Part shown: positions 1 through 12,000 of the stretch, in pieces
Layout of the letters: each line of letters opens with the position of its first letter
Position numbering within the stretch: the stretch's first letter is position 1
Origin: Mauremys mutica
Taxonomy: Eukaryota; Chordata; Testudines; Geoemydidae
DNA length: 64,000 bases
Direction of reading: 5' to 3'
NCBI RefSeq assembly: GCF_020497125.1
Contig: NC_059072.1
Span: 305,802,781 to 305,866,780 of the forward strand
Made by a program: the position numbers and the translations under genes
The notes under the pieces: generated by a model
What the model saw: the letters and a program-made list of their open reading frames with translations, nothing else
Told to the model about the DNA's origin: nothing
The model's database searches: none

Positions 1-390
1 AATGGAGGGAGAGAGTGCCATAGGACACAGGGTCGCCCCAGTCCCGGACAGGTCTCTCAACTGGTAAACAATTACAGCAAGCTTTTATACTTTTGTTACA
101 GACAATAACTAGCAATAATACAGACAATAAAGAGCAACAACTACATTTTGTTTATACATAAGCCATTCTGCTATCTTGTTTTCTCACTCCTAGAAGACAC
201 CAGGCTGCATTTGGTTATCAGTTACAAGGTCATAATAACTTTTTACACAGTTATTTCCCTCTGCCTCACACTATCCTTGCTTCTAGAAGTCTCACGTCAT
301 TAGGGTTACAGCTGGGCTAACTCTTGCTAACTGACTGACATGCATTAAGATCCCCTTCAAATCCTTATTAATTCTTTCCCTGCTTCCACA
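1..390 (-). mobile_element. Partial LTR, cut by window start
   Basis: Read on the minus strand, this stretch starts with TGTGGAAGCAGG at 390, runs through an AT-rich U3-like part and reaches a TATA box (TATAAAAGC, near 92-100) about 290 bases later. A GC-richer R/U5-like part follows and runs off the window. A TG start and a single core promoter at that spacing are typical of a retroviral or Gypsy LTR. The CA end, target duplication and internal region are not visible, so it may be a solo LTR or the end of a full element. The family is inferred from layout only. Confidence 0.45.
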
Positions 391-869
391 ATACCGAGAG
401 TTTAGTACATTTACTCCTCGAGAAGTTCTGGACACCCTAAAAGATTTTCAACCAAAGATGTGTGACTCTGACACAGGCCCTTCCTGGTTTGTGGAAGAGT
501 CATGAACTGGTGCTACTCCTGATTGAAATAGACGTCTCATTTTAGAGAAGGAATCTTCCCTTCTGTGGTATATTGAAAACTATGACCTATCACTTCACAT
601 TCTCAGGAGTTTTCCTGGTCCTGCTCGCAGACAGGGAGCTCTGTAGGGAAGCTTGTCATCAGAATCACTTCTGCAGACAGACAGCCTAGAGTAATGTGAG
701 GTGAGTTGTACCTCTGTTTTACGGAGCCAGCTGCTTTGTCTTTCTCTGATTTTGGTGTGTTATTCTAATTTTTAAGAAATAAAATAGTGTTACATTGCAA
801 CCTGCCAGCAGGAATATTTTTATGTATCTTCTCTGTGACTATGCCATGAAACAGAACACCTTCCGTCTT
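391..869. other. Unassigned spacer
   Basis: I see no open reading frame with recognisable motifs and no repeat boundary here. The sequence is ordinary AT-rich turtle-type intergenic DNA. Confidence 0.4.
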
Positions 870-2255
870 CAAACACGCAATAGTCACCAACACTGAAACA
901 CACCTAGGTACATTGGTTCTAGCCAACTGCCGCCCAATGTCCAACCTCTCATTCCAGAACAAGTGCATTGAGAAGCTAGCCAAAGGCCAACTACAAGCTC
1001 ATCTAAATTGAAGCCAATATACTAGAGCTGGCACAATCTGAATTCAGGCCACAACAGGGTAGTGAAACCCCTTTGGTGGCACAGATGTATGATCTCCTCC
1101 TGTCAAGGGATGGTAAGCAGACATCCATTCTCATTCTCCTGAACCTCTCTGCAGCATTCAATACTTTTGACCATTAAATACTGTTGTCTCACTTGAGAGA
1201 AGTAGCAAGGGTTTAGGGTAATGTGTTAAAATGGTTTGAGTTGTTCCTGGAAAGATGCACCCAATGAGTAGTGATGAAAAACTGCACCTCCACCAATAGA
1301 CTCCTCACTTGCGGAGTCCCACAAGGATCAAGTCTCTCTCCGGTCCTATTCATCATCTACATACAGCCAACTAGGTGAACAGATCACCAGACAATATGGA
1401 CTCAAGTGCCAGCCACAAGCAGATGACACACGACTCTGTCTATACTTCATCACATAGAGCCACAACACTACCATTGATATGGACCAGTGCTTGGATTAAA
1501 TCAGCTCATGGATGAAGAACAGCTGGCTGAAACTGAACTTGAGCAAGACAGAGATAATGATGGTGGGCAGAGGAAACCATTTTGGAGAGTTTTGAGCTAC
1601 AATACAGTCCTCTGTTGGTTGAAGATACATATCCATAATTGGTCAATTCAGTCTGTAGTCTAGAAGTACTCTTGGATTCCTCGCTGATGCTGAGCTCTTA
1701 CATAGCAACATCCGAGTAATGCTTTCTACTATCTGCAGTTGGCTAGGAGACTCTGTCCCATCCTTGGGGACAAAGATCTGGCTCAGTTATTCATGCTTTA
1801 GACACCTCTTGGCTGGACTACAGCAATGTGATATACCTAAGCATGAAGACTTCAGCACTTAGGAAACTCCAGATAGTAAACACTGCAGCATGTCTCCTCA
1901 GCAACACAGACTATCATGAGGCTACCATCACATCTGTCCTCCACTCTACACTGGCTTCCCACAGAATATTGAATCAAGTCTTGGTCCTTATCTTTAAGGC
2001 ATTCCAGGGATTGGACCAAAGGATATCTAAAAGATCTCCTAAAGCTCTGGGATAAGGACTGTGGTTGACCAGTCCACTTCTCCAACACAACAGATCTTTC
2101 TACAATAAGGGTAAAACTTGTCTGTGCAGGAGACAGAACTTTCTCTGGGCCAGCCAAAGACTGTGGAATGAACTTCATGAACTAAGAAGCATCACAACCC
2201 TCACCATCTTCCTCTGAAAGTGCAAGGCACACTACTTTGACCTTGCTTTCTCTAA
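870..2255 (+). pseudogene. Degenerate L2-type LINE reverse transcriptase
   Basis: Broken plus-strand frames carry the order of blocks expected of an L2/CR1-group LINE ORF2. There is an NCRPMSNL-like block near 925, an 'ILNLSAAFNTFDH' block near 1130-1170 (family form LDLSAAFDTVDH), a well-kept CGVPQGSSLSPVLF block near 1310-1350, and the 'LQIVNTAACLL' and 'LASHRILNQVLVLIFKAFQGL' C-terminal blocks at 1870-2020. An 'RLWNELHELRS' tail lies near 2160. Stops and frameshifts interrupt it throughout, and the catalytic YxDD region near 1420 is not intact. It is a dead, old copy without visible target duplication. The assignment to L2 rather than another CR1-group family rests on motif wording and is inference. 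Confidence 0.65.
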
Positions 2256-3116
2256 TATAAGTACACAGCAACTTGTATATTAATACAAAAACACACACAT
2301 GCACCCCTAAAACACTCCCAAAGGAGGAACTCTACTGCACACACACCTCCTTCTGGGGAGAAGATCAGAGAACAAACATTTTACAGATGTATAGTCACAT
2401 TCTTGCATGGCATAAAACCTCTATAGTATAGAATAGGAACATGTTTTCTACAAGCCAGAACATGAGTTTCAGTCAGGCATTCAAAATCTTTGCTTCTCTG
2501 CTCTCATCCCAAGTAGAGCTCATTTGCTGCTAAAAGGAATATTGTATATCACATAGTATTCATGTCAAAGCTTAATACTTTCCTAGCCAGGTGGCCCTAC
2601 CCATCTGAAGTCTGGCAAGCATCCACCCTAAAAGAAATTGAAATTCTGCTGCATGGCAACCCAACTCAATTCACAAGAACAAGCTGATATGACATGATGC
2701 GACTCAACACAATACATAGAAGTTTGCCAAATGAAGAAAGCATTTCTTATCAACTGTGTGCTTGCTAGCAATTCAGACAGTCTGCAGCTTGAAGTTCTTA
2801 TTTTATCTTTGGTTCAGAGGATTAACCTGTGTACTTTTCTATGAGAAAAGTTTGCTTCTCCCTCTCCCCCACCCATTTGGCTCACTAGTACTTAATTAAA
2901 AAAATACGCAGACAGAAAAATATCCTATTTAATAATATCATTTGCATAATTGCACAGCCAAAGCAATTACATTCTTTGAAAACACAGCAATGGTCATGAA
3001 GTGGATGTACCAAAAAAAATTGCAAAAATCTGTCACTGATTTTTGCAATCAGCTATTCTAACAACCAGGTACTGTATGTTGTGGATGCCTAGCCCTTTGG
3101 CTGCTGGCAGCTTCTC
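2256..3116. other. Unassigned spacer before Harb-1
   Basis: AT-rich DNA with a short (CA)n tract near 2290-2300 and a small palindrome around 3018-3050 (TTGCAAAAATCTG... TTTTTGCAA). No gene or element boundary is recognised. Confidence 0.4.
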
Positions 3117-3507
3117 TTAGGCCTGGTCTACACTAGGAGTTTGTCGAATTTAGCAGCGTTAATTCGATTTAACCGTGCACCCGTCCACACCAGGAAGCTA
3201 ATTAGTTCGACCTAGAGGGCTCTTTAGTTCGAATTCGGTACTCCACCCCGACGAGGGGAGTAGCGCTAAATTCGACATGGTTATGTCGAGTTAGCCTATG
3301 TGTGGACGGAAATCGACCTTAGTAGCTCCGGGAGCTATCCCACAGTGCACCACTGTGTTGACGCTCTGGACAGCAGTCCGAGCTCAGATGTTCTGATCAG
3401 CCATACAGGAAAAGCCCCGGGAAAATTTGAATTCCTTTTCCTGTCTGGCCATTTTGAATCTCAGTTCCTGGTTGGACATCGGGGTGAGCTCAGCAGCACC
3501 GGCAGCA

Positions 3508-5373
3508 ATGCAGAGCTCTCCAGCAGAGGGGTCCATGCAATCTCAAAGTAGAAAGAGGGCCCCAGCATGGACTGACCGGGAAGTCTTGGATCTGATCGCT
3601 GTGTGGGGCAATGAGTCTGTGCTTTCGGAGCTGCGCTCCAAAAAACGGAATGCAAAGACCTACGAGAAGGTCTCCAAAGCCATGGCACTCAGAGGATACA
3701 GCCGGGATGCAACGCAGTGCCGTGTGAAAATCAAGGACCTGAGACAAGGCTACCAAAAAATCAAAGCGGCAAACGGACGCTCCGGAGCCCAGCCCCAGAC
3801 ATGCCGCTTCTATGAGGCACTGCATGCCATTCTCGGTGGGTCTGCCACCACTGCCCCACCAGTGACCGTGGACTCTGAGGATGGGATAGTGTCGAGGGGC
3901 AGTTTCTCGGCGATGTTCGCGGATGGGGAAGATGAGGAAGGGTTTTTGGAGGATGAGGCAGGTGACAGCGCTTACAATACTGATTTCCCCGACAGCCAGG
4001 ATCTCTTCATCACCCTCACAGAGATCCCCTACCAACCCTCCCCGGCCGTTAACCCGGACTCTGAATCAGGGGAAGGATCAGTCAGTAAGTGCTATAAACA
4101 TATAAACATTTATTTTTTAAAAATCAGGAATAAAAACTATACGAAAAGAAGGTCAATGCATATAGCGATCGAATAGAAATCCTCCTGGGACACTTCCACG
4201 AAGCTCTCGTACATGTACTCGAAAAGCCTACGCAGGAGGTTCCTGGGGAGAGGTGCCTTATTGGGTGCTCCATGGAAGCACACTCTTCCACGCCAGGCCA
4301 TCCTGAGGTATAGTGGGAGCATTGCCTCCACCAGCATGGCAGCATAGGGCCCTGGTCTGTGCAAGGATTCACGCAGCATGCGCTTTCTGTCTGTCCTAGT
4401 GACCCGCCTCAGGGTGATCTCGCTCGGCGACTGCTGCATCTAATTAGGGGAATTAATGTAATGTTACTATTGGGAATGCTTGACTTTTCCTTTGCATAAC
4501 AATGACCGTCGTTTAACAGCCACGTGTTGGAGGCTGCAGAGGGAAAGCATACAGGGATCTTTCCCGGGGACAGCCGCGAGGGGCTGGAACAGGGTCAGAC
4601 TTTATGCTTTCCAGATTGCCTGCAGCAGGAGGCCACTGCTATCCATTAACTTTTAAGCAGCCTAAAGTTTACGGCTTACCAGGCCTGGCTGCTACACAGA
4701 TTCTGCTGTCCTGCCCCGCTTGTCCGATCTCCAGTGCAAGACCCCAGGCAATGAAAGCGAATGCCGAAAATTCGAACTTGTCCTGAGAGCACATGAGATA
4801 GGTGCCCTGTATGGTCTTGTTCACAGAAACTGAGTAGACTGTGTTCAGTGTTCGCAAACATGTATCTTTGCAAGGAAATCACTTCCTTTTTCCCATCACA
4901 CAGCTGCGGCTGTTTCCCGAACTTCCCCGGCATCCCCCTCACAGAGGCTGGCGCAGATTAGGCAGCGAAAGAAAAAGACTCGGGACGAGATGTTCGCTGA
5001 ACTGATGGCCTGCTCCAGAGCCGAGGAGGCCCAGCAGAGCCAGTGGAGGGAGACCCTCTCTCAGCAGCAGCGCTCACACAGCGAACGGGAGGACAGGTGG
5101 CGGCAGGAAGACCAGCAGGCGATTCAAACGCTGCTTGGACTAATGAGGGAGCAAACGGACACGCTCCGGCGCCTTGTGGATGTTCTGCAGGACCGCAGGC
5201 AGGAGCAGAGAGCCCCCCTGAACTGTATCTGCAACCGCCCTCCCCCGCCACAAAGTCCTGTCCCCCCCTCACCCAAAATCACAAGAAGGAGAGGCGCTAG
5301 GGGCCGTGAAAACTGTCACTCCACCCCAGCAGAGCGCTCATGTACCAAACAGCTCTCATTCCCTAAAGTATGA
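3508..5373 (+). CDS. Harb-1 Myb/SANT-like DNA-binding protein, two exons
   Basis: In PIF/Harbinger elements this protein binds the element ends and brings the transposase to the nucleus. Exon 1 runs from the ATG at 3508 to a GTAAGT donor at 4085. Exon 2 starts after a pyrimidine-rich tract and CAG at 4901-4903 and ends at the stop at 5371-5373. The phase fits: one spare base in exon 1 is completed by two in exon 2. An in-frame upstream ATG at 3427 exists, but 3508 corresponds to the MQS start in Harb-2, giving about 348 residues. Near the N-terminus is a three-helix Myb/SANT domain (RAPAWTDREVLDLI, then CRVKIKDLRQGYQKI and TCRFYEALHAILGG). An acidic stretch follows. Exon 2 opens with SQRLAQIRQRKKKTRDEMF and a long Gln/Glu/Arg coiled-coil-like helix, then a Pro-rich tail. 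No stops interrupt it. Confidence 0.85.
4137..4439 (-). CDS. Harb-1 third reading frame (unknown), antisense in the Myb intron
   Basis: This open frame of 100 codons begins with ATG immediately after an AG (plus-strand CT at 4440-4441), so it may be a terminal exon, and ends near 4137. It lies wholly in the intron of the plus-strand Myb gene except for the last bases. I do not recognise the family. The middle is rich in Arg and Leu (GPYAAML, YLRMAWRGRVCFHG, LPRNLLRRLFEYMYESF) and looks helical. The key evidence is that Harb-2 holds a collinear ungapped counterpart at 43602-43895: about 50 of 85 aligned residues are identical and many nucleotide differences fall at synonymous third positions. 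That pattern suggests selection on the protein while the elements were active. It could be a third transposon protein or an exon joined to upstream sequence. Confidence 0.6.
   Translation of the reverse strand: MQQSPSEITLRRVTRTDRKRMLRESLHRPGPYAAMLVEAMLPLYLRMAWRGRVCFHGAPNKAPLPRNLLRRLFEYMYESFVEVSQEDFYSIAICIDLLFV
4673..4690 (-). other. Putative splice donor for the third reading frame
   Basis: On the minus strand the sequence reads GGCCTG|GTAAGCC, with the donor at plus positions 4673-4679. Harb-2 has the same GTAAGCC donor at 44185-44191 although the surrounding introns are diverged. With the AG at 4440-4441 it would define a 240-base intron in front of the third frame. In Harb-1 the base before the donor makes CTG where Harb-2 has ATG, and the upstream frame that would join hits a stop. 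Confidence 0.4.
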
Positions 5374-6159
5374 GAATTGCTTCCCTTCCTGGCTCACCCG
5401 ATCCAAAATCCCAGTTTCATCCCCCAACTGTGTAGTTGAGTATTAAAAATAGTTTGCTGTTCATTACTGTTTCCGTCATGTTTCTTTGCAGAAGACTTTG
5501 TGTGAAGGGGGGGGAGGGGTTTGTTAATTGCATAGGACAGCCACCATTACCAGGGTACAGACATGGGGGCAGGATCAACAGCAGGTCACACACAGAGTGC
5601 AGTCACTAGGCACCCGGGTCACTCTGCGAGGTGTCTGCTGCCCCAGGTCAGTCTGGGAGGTGTATGCTGCCCCAGGGTCCGAGCGCCTGGCATCCACAAA
5701 TTGCAAGGCAGGCTGCCCTTACCATGCCCTTCCACCCTAGCCATGAACCTCTCCGATGCCCTGAGCCCCAGCCAGAGCCATCATCCCCCTACACCTACTC
5801 ACCCTTTCCACACACCCCTCACCCCTTCCTGCAAACCCACCCCTTCCTGCACACCCTCCTGTAACCGTCCTCCCCCCAGAGACCGCTGTAGGAGCAGGAG
5901 CCTGTCAGTCCTCAAGTGTAGAAGCGGTCTGTACATCACTGCACACCGTACCCACCACAGTCTGCGTCCCTGTTTGAACCCTTTAACGCGAATTCGTTAG
6001 TAAAGAAAACTTTGTTAATTAAAAATGTTCCAATAACTTTATTTTTAAATGTCTGTTGGAAGGGGGGAAACCTGGTGAACGGGGTATGTAACCGCTGAAA
6101 AAAGTCAATAGTAACTGAAACAGGGGCAGGTTCAGCTTCTCTGTAAAGAGACTGGACAG
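5374..6159. other. Harb-1 intergenic region between convergent genes
   Basis: This 786-base stretch separates the Myb stop from the transposase stop. It includes a C-rich, imperfectly repetitive part (about 5740-5880, CCCCTTCCTGCA-like units) and an AATAAC/TTTATT-rich part near 6030-6050 that could serve polyadenylation for either gene. Harb-2 has only about 220 bases here, so most of it is dispensable or inserted later. No conserved frame was found. Confidence 0.5.
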
Positions 6160-7443
6160 TCATAGGTTACCCTGCTCTCTGAGGAACCTAGCTTTCAAAG
6201 CCTCCCGGATGCACAGCGCTTCCCGCTGGGCTCTTCTAATCGCACGGCTGACTGGCTGAGCGTAATCAGCAGCCAGGCGATTTGCCTCAACCGCCCATCC
6301 CACCATAAAGGTCTCCCCCTTGCTCTCACAGAGATTGTGGAGCACACAGCAAGCTGCAATAACAATGGGGATATTGGTTTCGCTGAGATCTGAGCGAGTC
6401 AGTAAGCTCCTCCATCTCCCCTTGAGACGTCCGAAAGCACACTCCACCACCATTCTGCACTTGCTCAGCCGGTAGTTGAAGAGCTCCTTGTCACTGTCCA
6501 GGGCGCCTGTATAGGGCTTCATGAGCCAGAGCATTAGCGGGTAGGCTGGGTCCCCGAGGATCACTGTAGGCATCTCCACATCCCCAACAGTTATTTTGTG
6601 GTCCGGGAAGAAACTACCTTCCTGCAGGCGTCTAAAGAGACCAGAGTTCCTGAAAACACGCGCGTCATGAACCTTGCCCGGCCACCCGACGTAGATGTTG
6701 GTAAAACGTCCCCTATGGTCCACCAGTGCTTGCAGCACCATTGAAAAGTAGCCCTTTCAGTTAATATACTGGCTGGCCTGGTGGGCCGGTCCCAGGATAG
6801 GGATGTGAGGGCCATCTATAGCCCCACTGCAGTTTGGGAATCCCATCGCGGCGAAGCCATCTATGACGACCTGGACATTTCCCAGGGTCACTACCTTTGA
6901 GAGCAGTAGGTCAACGATTGCGTGGGCTACTTGCATCACAGCAACCCCCACGGTAGATTTGCCCATGCCAAAGTGGTTCGCTACTGACCGGTAGCTGTCT
7001 GGCGTTGCAAGTTTCGAGAGGGCTATGGCCACTCGCTTCTGCACAGTCAGGGCTGCTCGCATCCGGGTGTCCTGGCGCTTCAGGGCAGGGGCCAGCAAGT
7101 CACACAGTTCAAGGAAAGTGCCCTTACGCATCCTGAAGTTTCGCAGCCACTGTGATTCATCCCAGACCTGCAGCACTATGCGGTCCCACCAGTCCGTGCT
7201 TGTTTCCCGGGCCCAGAATCGCCGTCCCACAGCATGAACGTGACCCATTGCCACCATGATCTCCGCGGCGCGGGGTCCCGTGCTTTGTGAGAGGTCTGTG
7301 CCACTCTCACACTTCATGTCCTCACCGCGCTGCCGGAGCCTCCTCGCCCGATTTCTCAGCAGCGGACTGTGGAAGAGGTGGACGATAAGGTGCGAGGAGT
7401 TGACAACGGCCATAAGTGCAGCGATGATCGCAGCGGGCTCCAT
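6160..7443 (-). pseudogene. Harb-1 DDE transposase with one internal stop
   Basis: PIF/Harbinger transposase cuts and joins the element at TWA targets using a DDE triad. The frame starts at the ATG at 7443 (MEPAAIIAAL, matching MDPAQLHTAI in Harb-2) and is open for 228 codons to a single TGA at 6757-6759. It then continues in the same frame for five codons to Met 6741 and on to a normal stop near 6160. The TGA sits where Harb-2 has Arg in QYVNRKGYFS, so it is a point nonsense mutation. Without it the length would be about 427 residues, matching Harb-2. A helix-turn-helix-like region (KRVAIALSKLATPDSYRSVANHF) is present. Of the triad, the first Asp (AIDGPHIPI) lies before the stop; the second (LGDPAYPL) and the Glu (VVECAFGRLKGRWR) lie after it. 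Confidence 0.88.
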
Positions 7444-7823
7444 GCTCGCAGTGCTGTGGCGTCCACGCTGTCACTGACCAGAAAAGTGCGCTAACAGATT
7501 TCCCGCCGGCGCTTTCAGGGAGGGAGGGCGGGAGTGACGGTTGAATGACGACAGTTACCCAAAACCACCCTCGACACATTTTTCCCCCAGCAGGCATTGG
7601 GGGCTCTACCCAGCATTCCAATGGGAAGCGGGGACTGCGGGAACTGTGGGATAGCTGCCCAGAATGCACCGCTGCCAATGTCGACGCTTGCCCCGTTAGT
7701 GTGGACTCACAAAGTCGAATTAGTGTCCTTAGTGTGGATACACAAATTCGACTTCATAAGGTCGAATCCACAAATTCGACCTAAGTTAAATCGAACTACT
7801 CTTGTAGTGTAGACATACCCTTA

Positions 7824-8680
7824 CACAGTCTATCAGCTCTTAGCTATGTTCTTCCTATAGGAATGTAATTACTATCTTTAAAAAAAAAAAACACACACCT
7901 TCTCTAGTGAATGTTTACTGTATTGAAGTACTAAGAACCCCAAAAACTAAACAGAAATCAATACGAGTTTGAAAATTAAGATATTTAGGAGATTTTCTGT
8001 ACATATTAGGAGCCTTTCAAATATTTGTGTCTATATACATACACATCCATGTTCCTACTCAACACTCTACATACAGGACCTGATTATTAAGTGTCCTCAT
8101 CTGCCGCACGTGGTTGGTGTGCATACAAACATTGGTGCATGTTCCTTTCAGCACTAACCCCTACACGCACAGCTGAAAGAACTGAGAATCTATCAACCAC
8201 TGGTTGATGTTAGTGCTCAAAAATGAGTGCCCAGCTGTTTGTGCTTGCAAAGTTGCATAGGCACAGATGGAGCTATTAGTCCTTTAATTGAAAATTTAGT
8301 TCATACTGTGTACAGCTAGAAAGAAAATAGACTCAAACAGTTTATCATGGATGTCCGAGGCAATATTGTCTGTCCAAAATATAGCAGTTAAATCATAATC
8401 CCTTTTAAATTTAAGGTAAAAAAAATCACTGGCATATAGCACACTAATCTCTAGGATTCACTCTATAGCTCATAGAATTGATAAAATATTGTGTCTTCTA
8501 TAATCATGCATCATGATTTGCTATATCAAAAGGGAAAGACTGTCACGAGAGAAAGTGACTGGTAGTAGAATCTCTCAGATGATGCGGTATGCAATAAATT
8601 TGTTGTATGTGGGTGTTATTGCTACTATATGATTTAAATGTATTTGAATTCTGTTACCCAACTTGCTTGACAGTTGGGTC
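7824..8680. other. Unassigned spacer
   Basis: AT-rich DNA with a short A tract at 7880-7891 and no recognised gene, repeat family or RNA. Confidence 0.4.
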
Positions 8681-9082
8681 TAGAGCTGGTTAAAATTTGT
8701 CCATGGAATGTTTTCCCATCAGAAAATGCTGTTTTGTCAAAATCAAAACTTTCCGGGGTCACAGGTAACTTTTGAAAAATTTTATTTAGGAAAAAAGCCC
8801 AAAACATTTCAATGATGTTGAAATATTCTGTTTTGATATTTTCCACATGGAATGCTTTGATTTTTCATTTTGAAATGACTATTTGTTTTGAAATTTATTT
8901 GATAGTATCAAAAAATAAAAAAGTCAAACATTTTGACTGATCCAAAAATGAAATTTAAAAAAATATATATATTGTATGGGAAGTTTTAAAATTCAACAGT
9001 TCATCCCAATTCGGAGCACAACCCAATTGTAACATCATGGAATTTCCTGAAAAATGGAAATTCCAGTTCCTGCACAGTTCTA
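8681..9082. repeat. AT-rich MITE-like repeat
   Basis: The segment starts TAGAGCTGGTTAAAAT and ends GCACAGTTCTA. Read inward, the ends share a TAGARCTG-like inverted repeat, and a TA dinucleotide lies at each end as expected for a Tc/mariner-like TA target. The body consists of short inverted AT-rich blocks (TTTTCATTTTGAAATGAC, GGAATTTCC...GGAAATTCC). I recall similar dispersed repeats in turtles, but the family name is not established from the sequence alone. Confidence 0.5.
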
Positions 9083-12000
9083 GTTGGCACTATCTCTGAA
9101 ATAATGTCGGTTGAGATGAGTTGAAAAATAATACTAACTTAATTCCACCATTTCAGCCCCTTCTGCGGGACAGTGCTCCTCCATCTCAGATGCTGACATT
9201 TTAGAATGCATTCTTTACAATTTTGCCATAGGAGGCAAATCATGATTCTGACCCTGTAGAACAACTTCCCTTACAACACAGAATCTCAAGGAGGTATTTT
9301 AATGTCCTTTGTCTTCCAAAAGGTATTTCTACAGTCAGATTTTTCAGCAGATGGATGTTGCGATCAGCAGATAAACAATGTGTATGTTCACTCACAGTTG
9401 CATGCATAAGTCAGGTACCGTGGTGCTCAAAGAGAGTTTTCATATCCAGTTACTCATCTTCTTCATCTGAGAGAGGTAACAGCACATGCAAGGTAGAAGC
9501 ACATATGCTGAGGCTTGAACAACAAACTCTGGGTACATCATGGATACTCTACATACTGCCATTTGTTCACTTATGATTCTATAAATATTTTCAGGTATTA
9601 GATACATCCACAGTTAGACTGCTTTACAAAGCCAAAATAAATTCAGCAAAGTTTGGCTTTATGTTGGTGAATAGTATCCTAACAGCTTTAACCTAAACCT
9701 CATTCTTGTTCCTTGGCAGTTCTTTAAATTATTTCATATTAAACCATAAACAGTATTTGTTTTCTTTTAATTTGCACAGTGTGATTGGCAGCACTTTTTT
9801 AAAGGGCAAAGATTAAAGCACAACATTTGATTTCCTGTTTCAAGTGGTTGGAATTAATGTTTCATCTAAAATGCTTTCCATTCATACACTAATTAAATAT
9901 ATTTATTGCTATTACATTTACAAATGGATTCATTTCCATGCAGTTAGTATTGACACTGACTTATGAAGCCTGCATGGGATAAATAATAAATATAGCTTCA
10001 AATAAGCTTTCACATTCTAGGTGTGGAAAAATAAGCCAGTGACCACATATGTAACTAATCAGGTTAGCTGTTAAAAGTACAGAAAATACAGAGTTACTGC
10101 AGATAATATTTTACCAAAAAGAAAAACCCTGTAGACCTTCAAGTTTTGATGATTGCTAAAACACTTCATGGAGCACTTGATTTTCCTTTGTTCCAGTCTC
10201 TGTACAATAGAGATCCCTGATGCTGATGACTCACTAGCATTTTGCTTTCTAGTTCAAAAGTTCACTGCTTCACAGTTGAGCAGCTTGCCTGAGTGTGACA
10301 TAGCAAAAGAATGTTATTTATATAGACACGGTACCACCTAAGAGACCATATCAACTGAGTTGTCACTTTTTAAAATATATTGTTTCCAGCATATAGTGGA
10401 CGCCTTTAGAGTTTGATGACTATATTTTCCAAAAATTTTCCATGCATCGTGTCTAACATATATTCATAGTAAGAAAAATTTGCTTCAGTTTCATGGATTA
10501 TAACAGTTTGCACAAAAGGTTGTAAGAAGACCATTATAGTATGTGCCTGATCCAGTGCCCACTGAAGTGAAAGGTAGACTTTCCACTGACTTAAGTGGTT
10601 ATAGGATCAGACCCTATGGCTCAGTTTCTCTCTTCCTGCTCAGATAGCAACGGAGAAGGGGCAGTTAATAAGCTGGTTAGGACACTCTAATCCTTAAGCT
10701 ATCTTTGTCAGTATTGAAGTTAGAGCAGACTCTTGGCTAGTGTAGCTTACAGCAACTGGCTATAATCCCTGACAGACAATACACCAGCTGAGAATTGGCA
10801 GAGCATGCATCAAGGTGGCCTGAGCAGTGCAAAGTAGGCTGAACATGAGGGGTTCTGTTTAATAGTCAGTGGCAAGGCATGGCTCCCCCGTCCTTAAATC
10901 ACTTCATGTGTAAACACTCCCTTTCAAGAGTGGTTTGAAAACTGAGCTCATCTGAATATAGTTTCTTTTCAAGGCTTAATAAGCTATCACTGAACAGCAT
11001 TTAGTTCTACAATGATAAAAGAACATGTGGCCAACTAACTAAAAGGTCTCTCTTGCCCCTCTGCCTGTTCATAATGTTTTCCAAAAAATGGAAGAGTGGC
11101 TCTGAAGATGTGATCAGTCAAGTGGGTGAGTAGAGCAGGGGCGTGGTTAAGGGCTTGCCAAAGACATCACATTTTCCAAAGCCCTAACAAGGATCCTATG
11201 CATCCAGGTAGGTGCATACGCCTGTGGGTGTAAGATGCGTGACCTCTGCCTTCCATACCTACCCATGGCAATCTAGAGAGTACACAATGCAGTGCACATA
11301 CGATTTCAGCTGAGCCCTCCATTTCTTGCCCTGCCCTTATTCCCAGGTACAGCTTGCAGTGGCATATTTAGGACATTCCGAGTCAAACAGGATGGTTAAA
11401 CTAATGTTATAAAACCAGTAGAAAAATCCACAGACTGGTAAATATGCATGTGTGTAAGTAAAATGAATGGGACTCTCAAAGTAGGCATAGATCCTAAAGA
11501 TCTCACTGACAACATAATGTAAAAGCTTTACAAAATGAGGAAAAGATACTTCACAGGATGACAGGGGCATAATATTATACTAAACTGGATGCTGCATTCA
11601 AATTGTGGTAGCTCCAGTTAGATAAAGTGATAAAATGTGCACCATTAGAGCACTCCTTGGGAGATGTTCAAACACTCCCAGTTTCTGTAGACCATTCTTA
11701 TATCCCCCTTAGCCATCATCTATTTATCTATCTTAGAATTTTATATTGCCACCCATCACCATAGTGTCTGGGTGCCTTCTGTGTAAAATCAATAGCAAAG
11801 TCCCTGGTGGACTTCATGGCATTTCTCCCTTTATAGGATCAGAACTCTGCTTGGAGTCATTTTTTGCGGGGGGTTAGAAAAGGTTTGGGAATATGTTTGA
11901 ATTGTGAGCATCACCTAGAATGGAAAGGCTTTCTCAAGAAGAAGGTTTTGCAACATCTCCTGAAGATGGAAAGACTCTGGATTTGCCTTATCTCCTCTGG

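Larger units (their letters stand above)
3120..7820. mobile_element. Harb-1, complete PIF/Harbinger DNA transposon
   Basis: The element is bounded by imperfect terminal inverted repeats. The left end reads GGCCTGGTCTACACTAG and the right end, read inward, GGGTATGTCTACACTAC; both share GTCTACACTA. TTA flanks both sides (3117-3119 and 7821-7823), the TWA target duplication typical of PIF/Harbinger. Subterminal regions are rich in TTCGAC/AATTCGA motifs, plausible binding sites for the Myb-like protein. Inside are the two standard genes of the superfamily in opposing orientation (Myb/SANT protein on plus, DDE transposase on minus) and an additional minus-strand frame within the Myb intron. At 4.7 kb with both ends present it is structurally complete, but the transposase carries an internal stop. 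Confidence 0.92.

Noticed and set aside
3461..4035. Minus-strand frames of 75 and 181 codons opposite Myb exon 1
   Set aside because: They are antisense shadows of the plus-strand SANT exon, with no counterpart conserved as protein in Harb-2.
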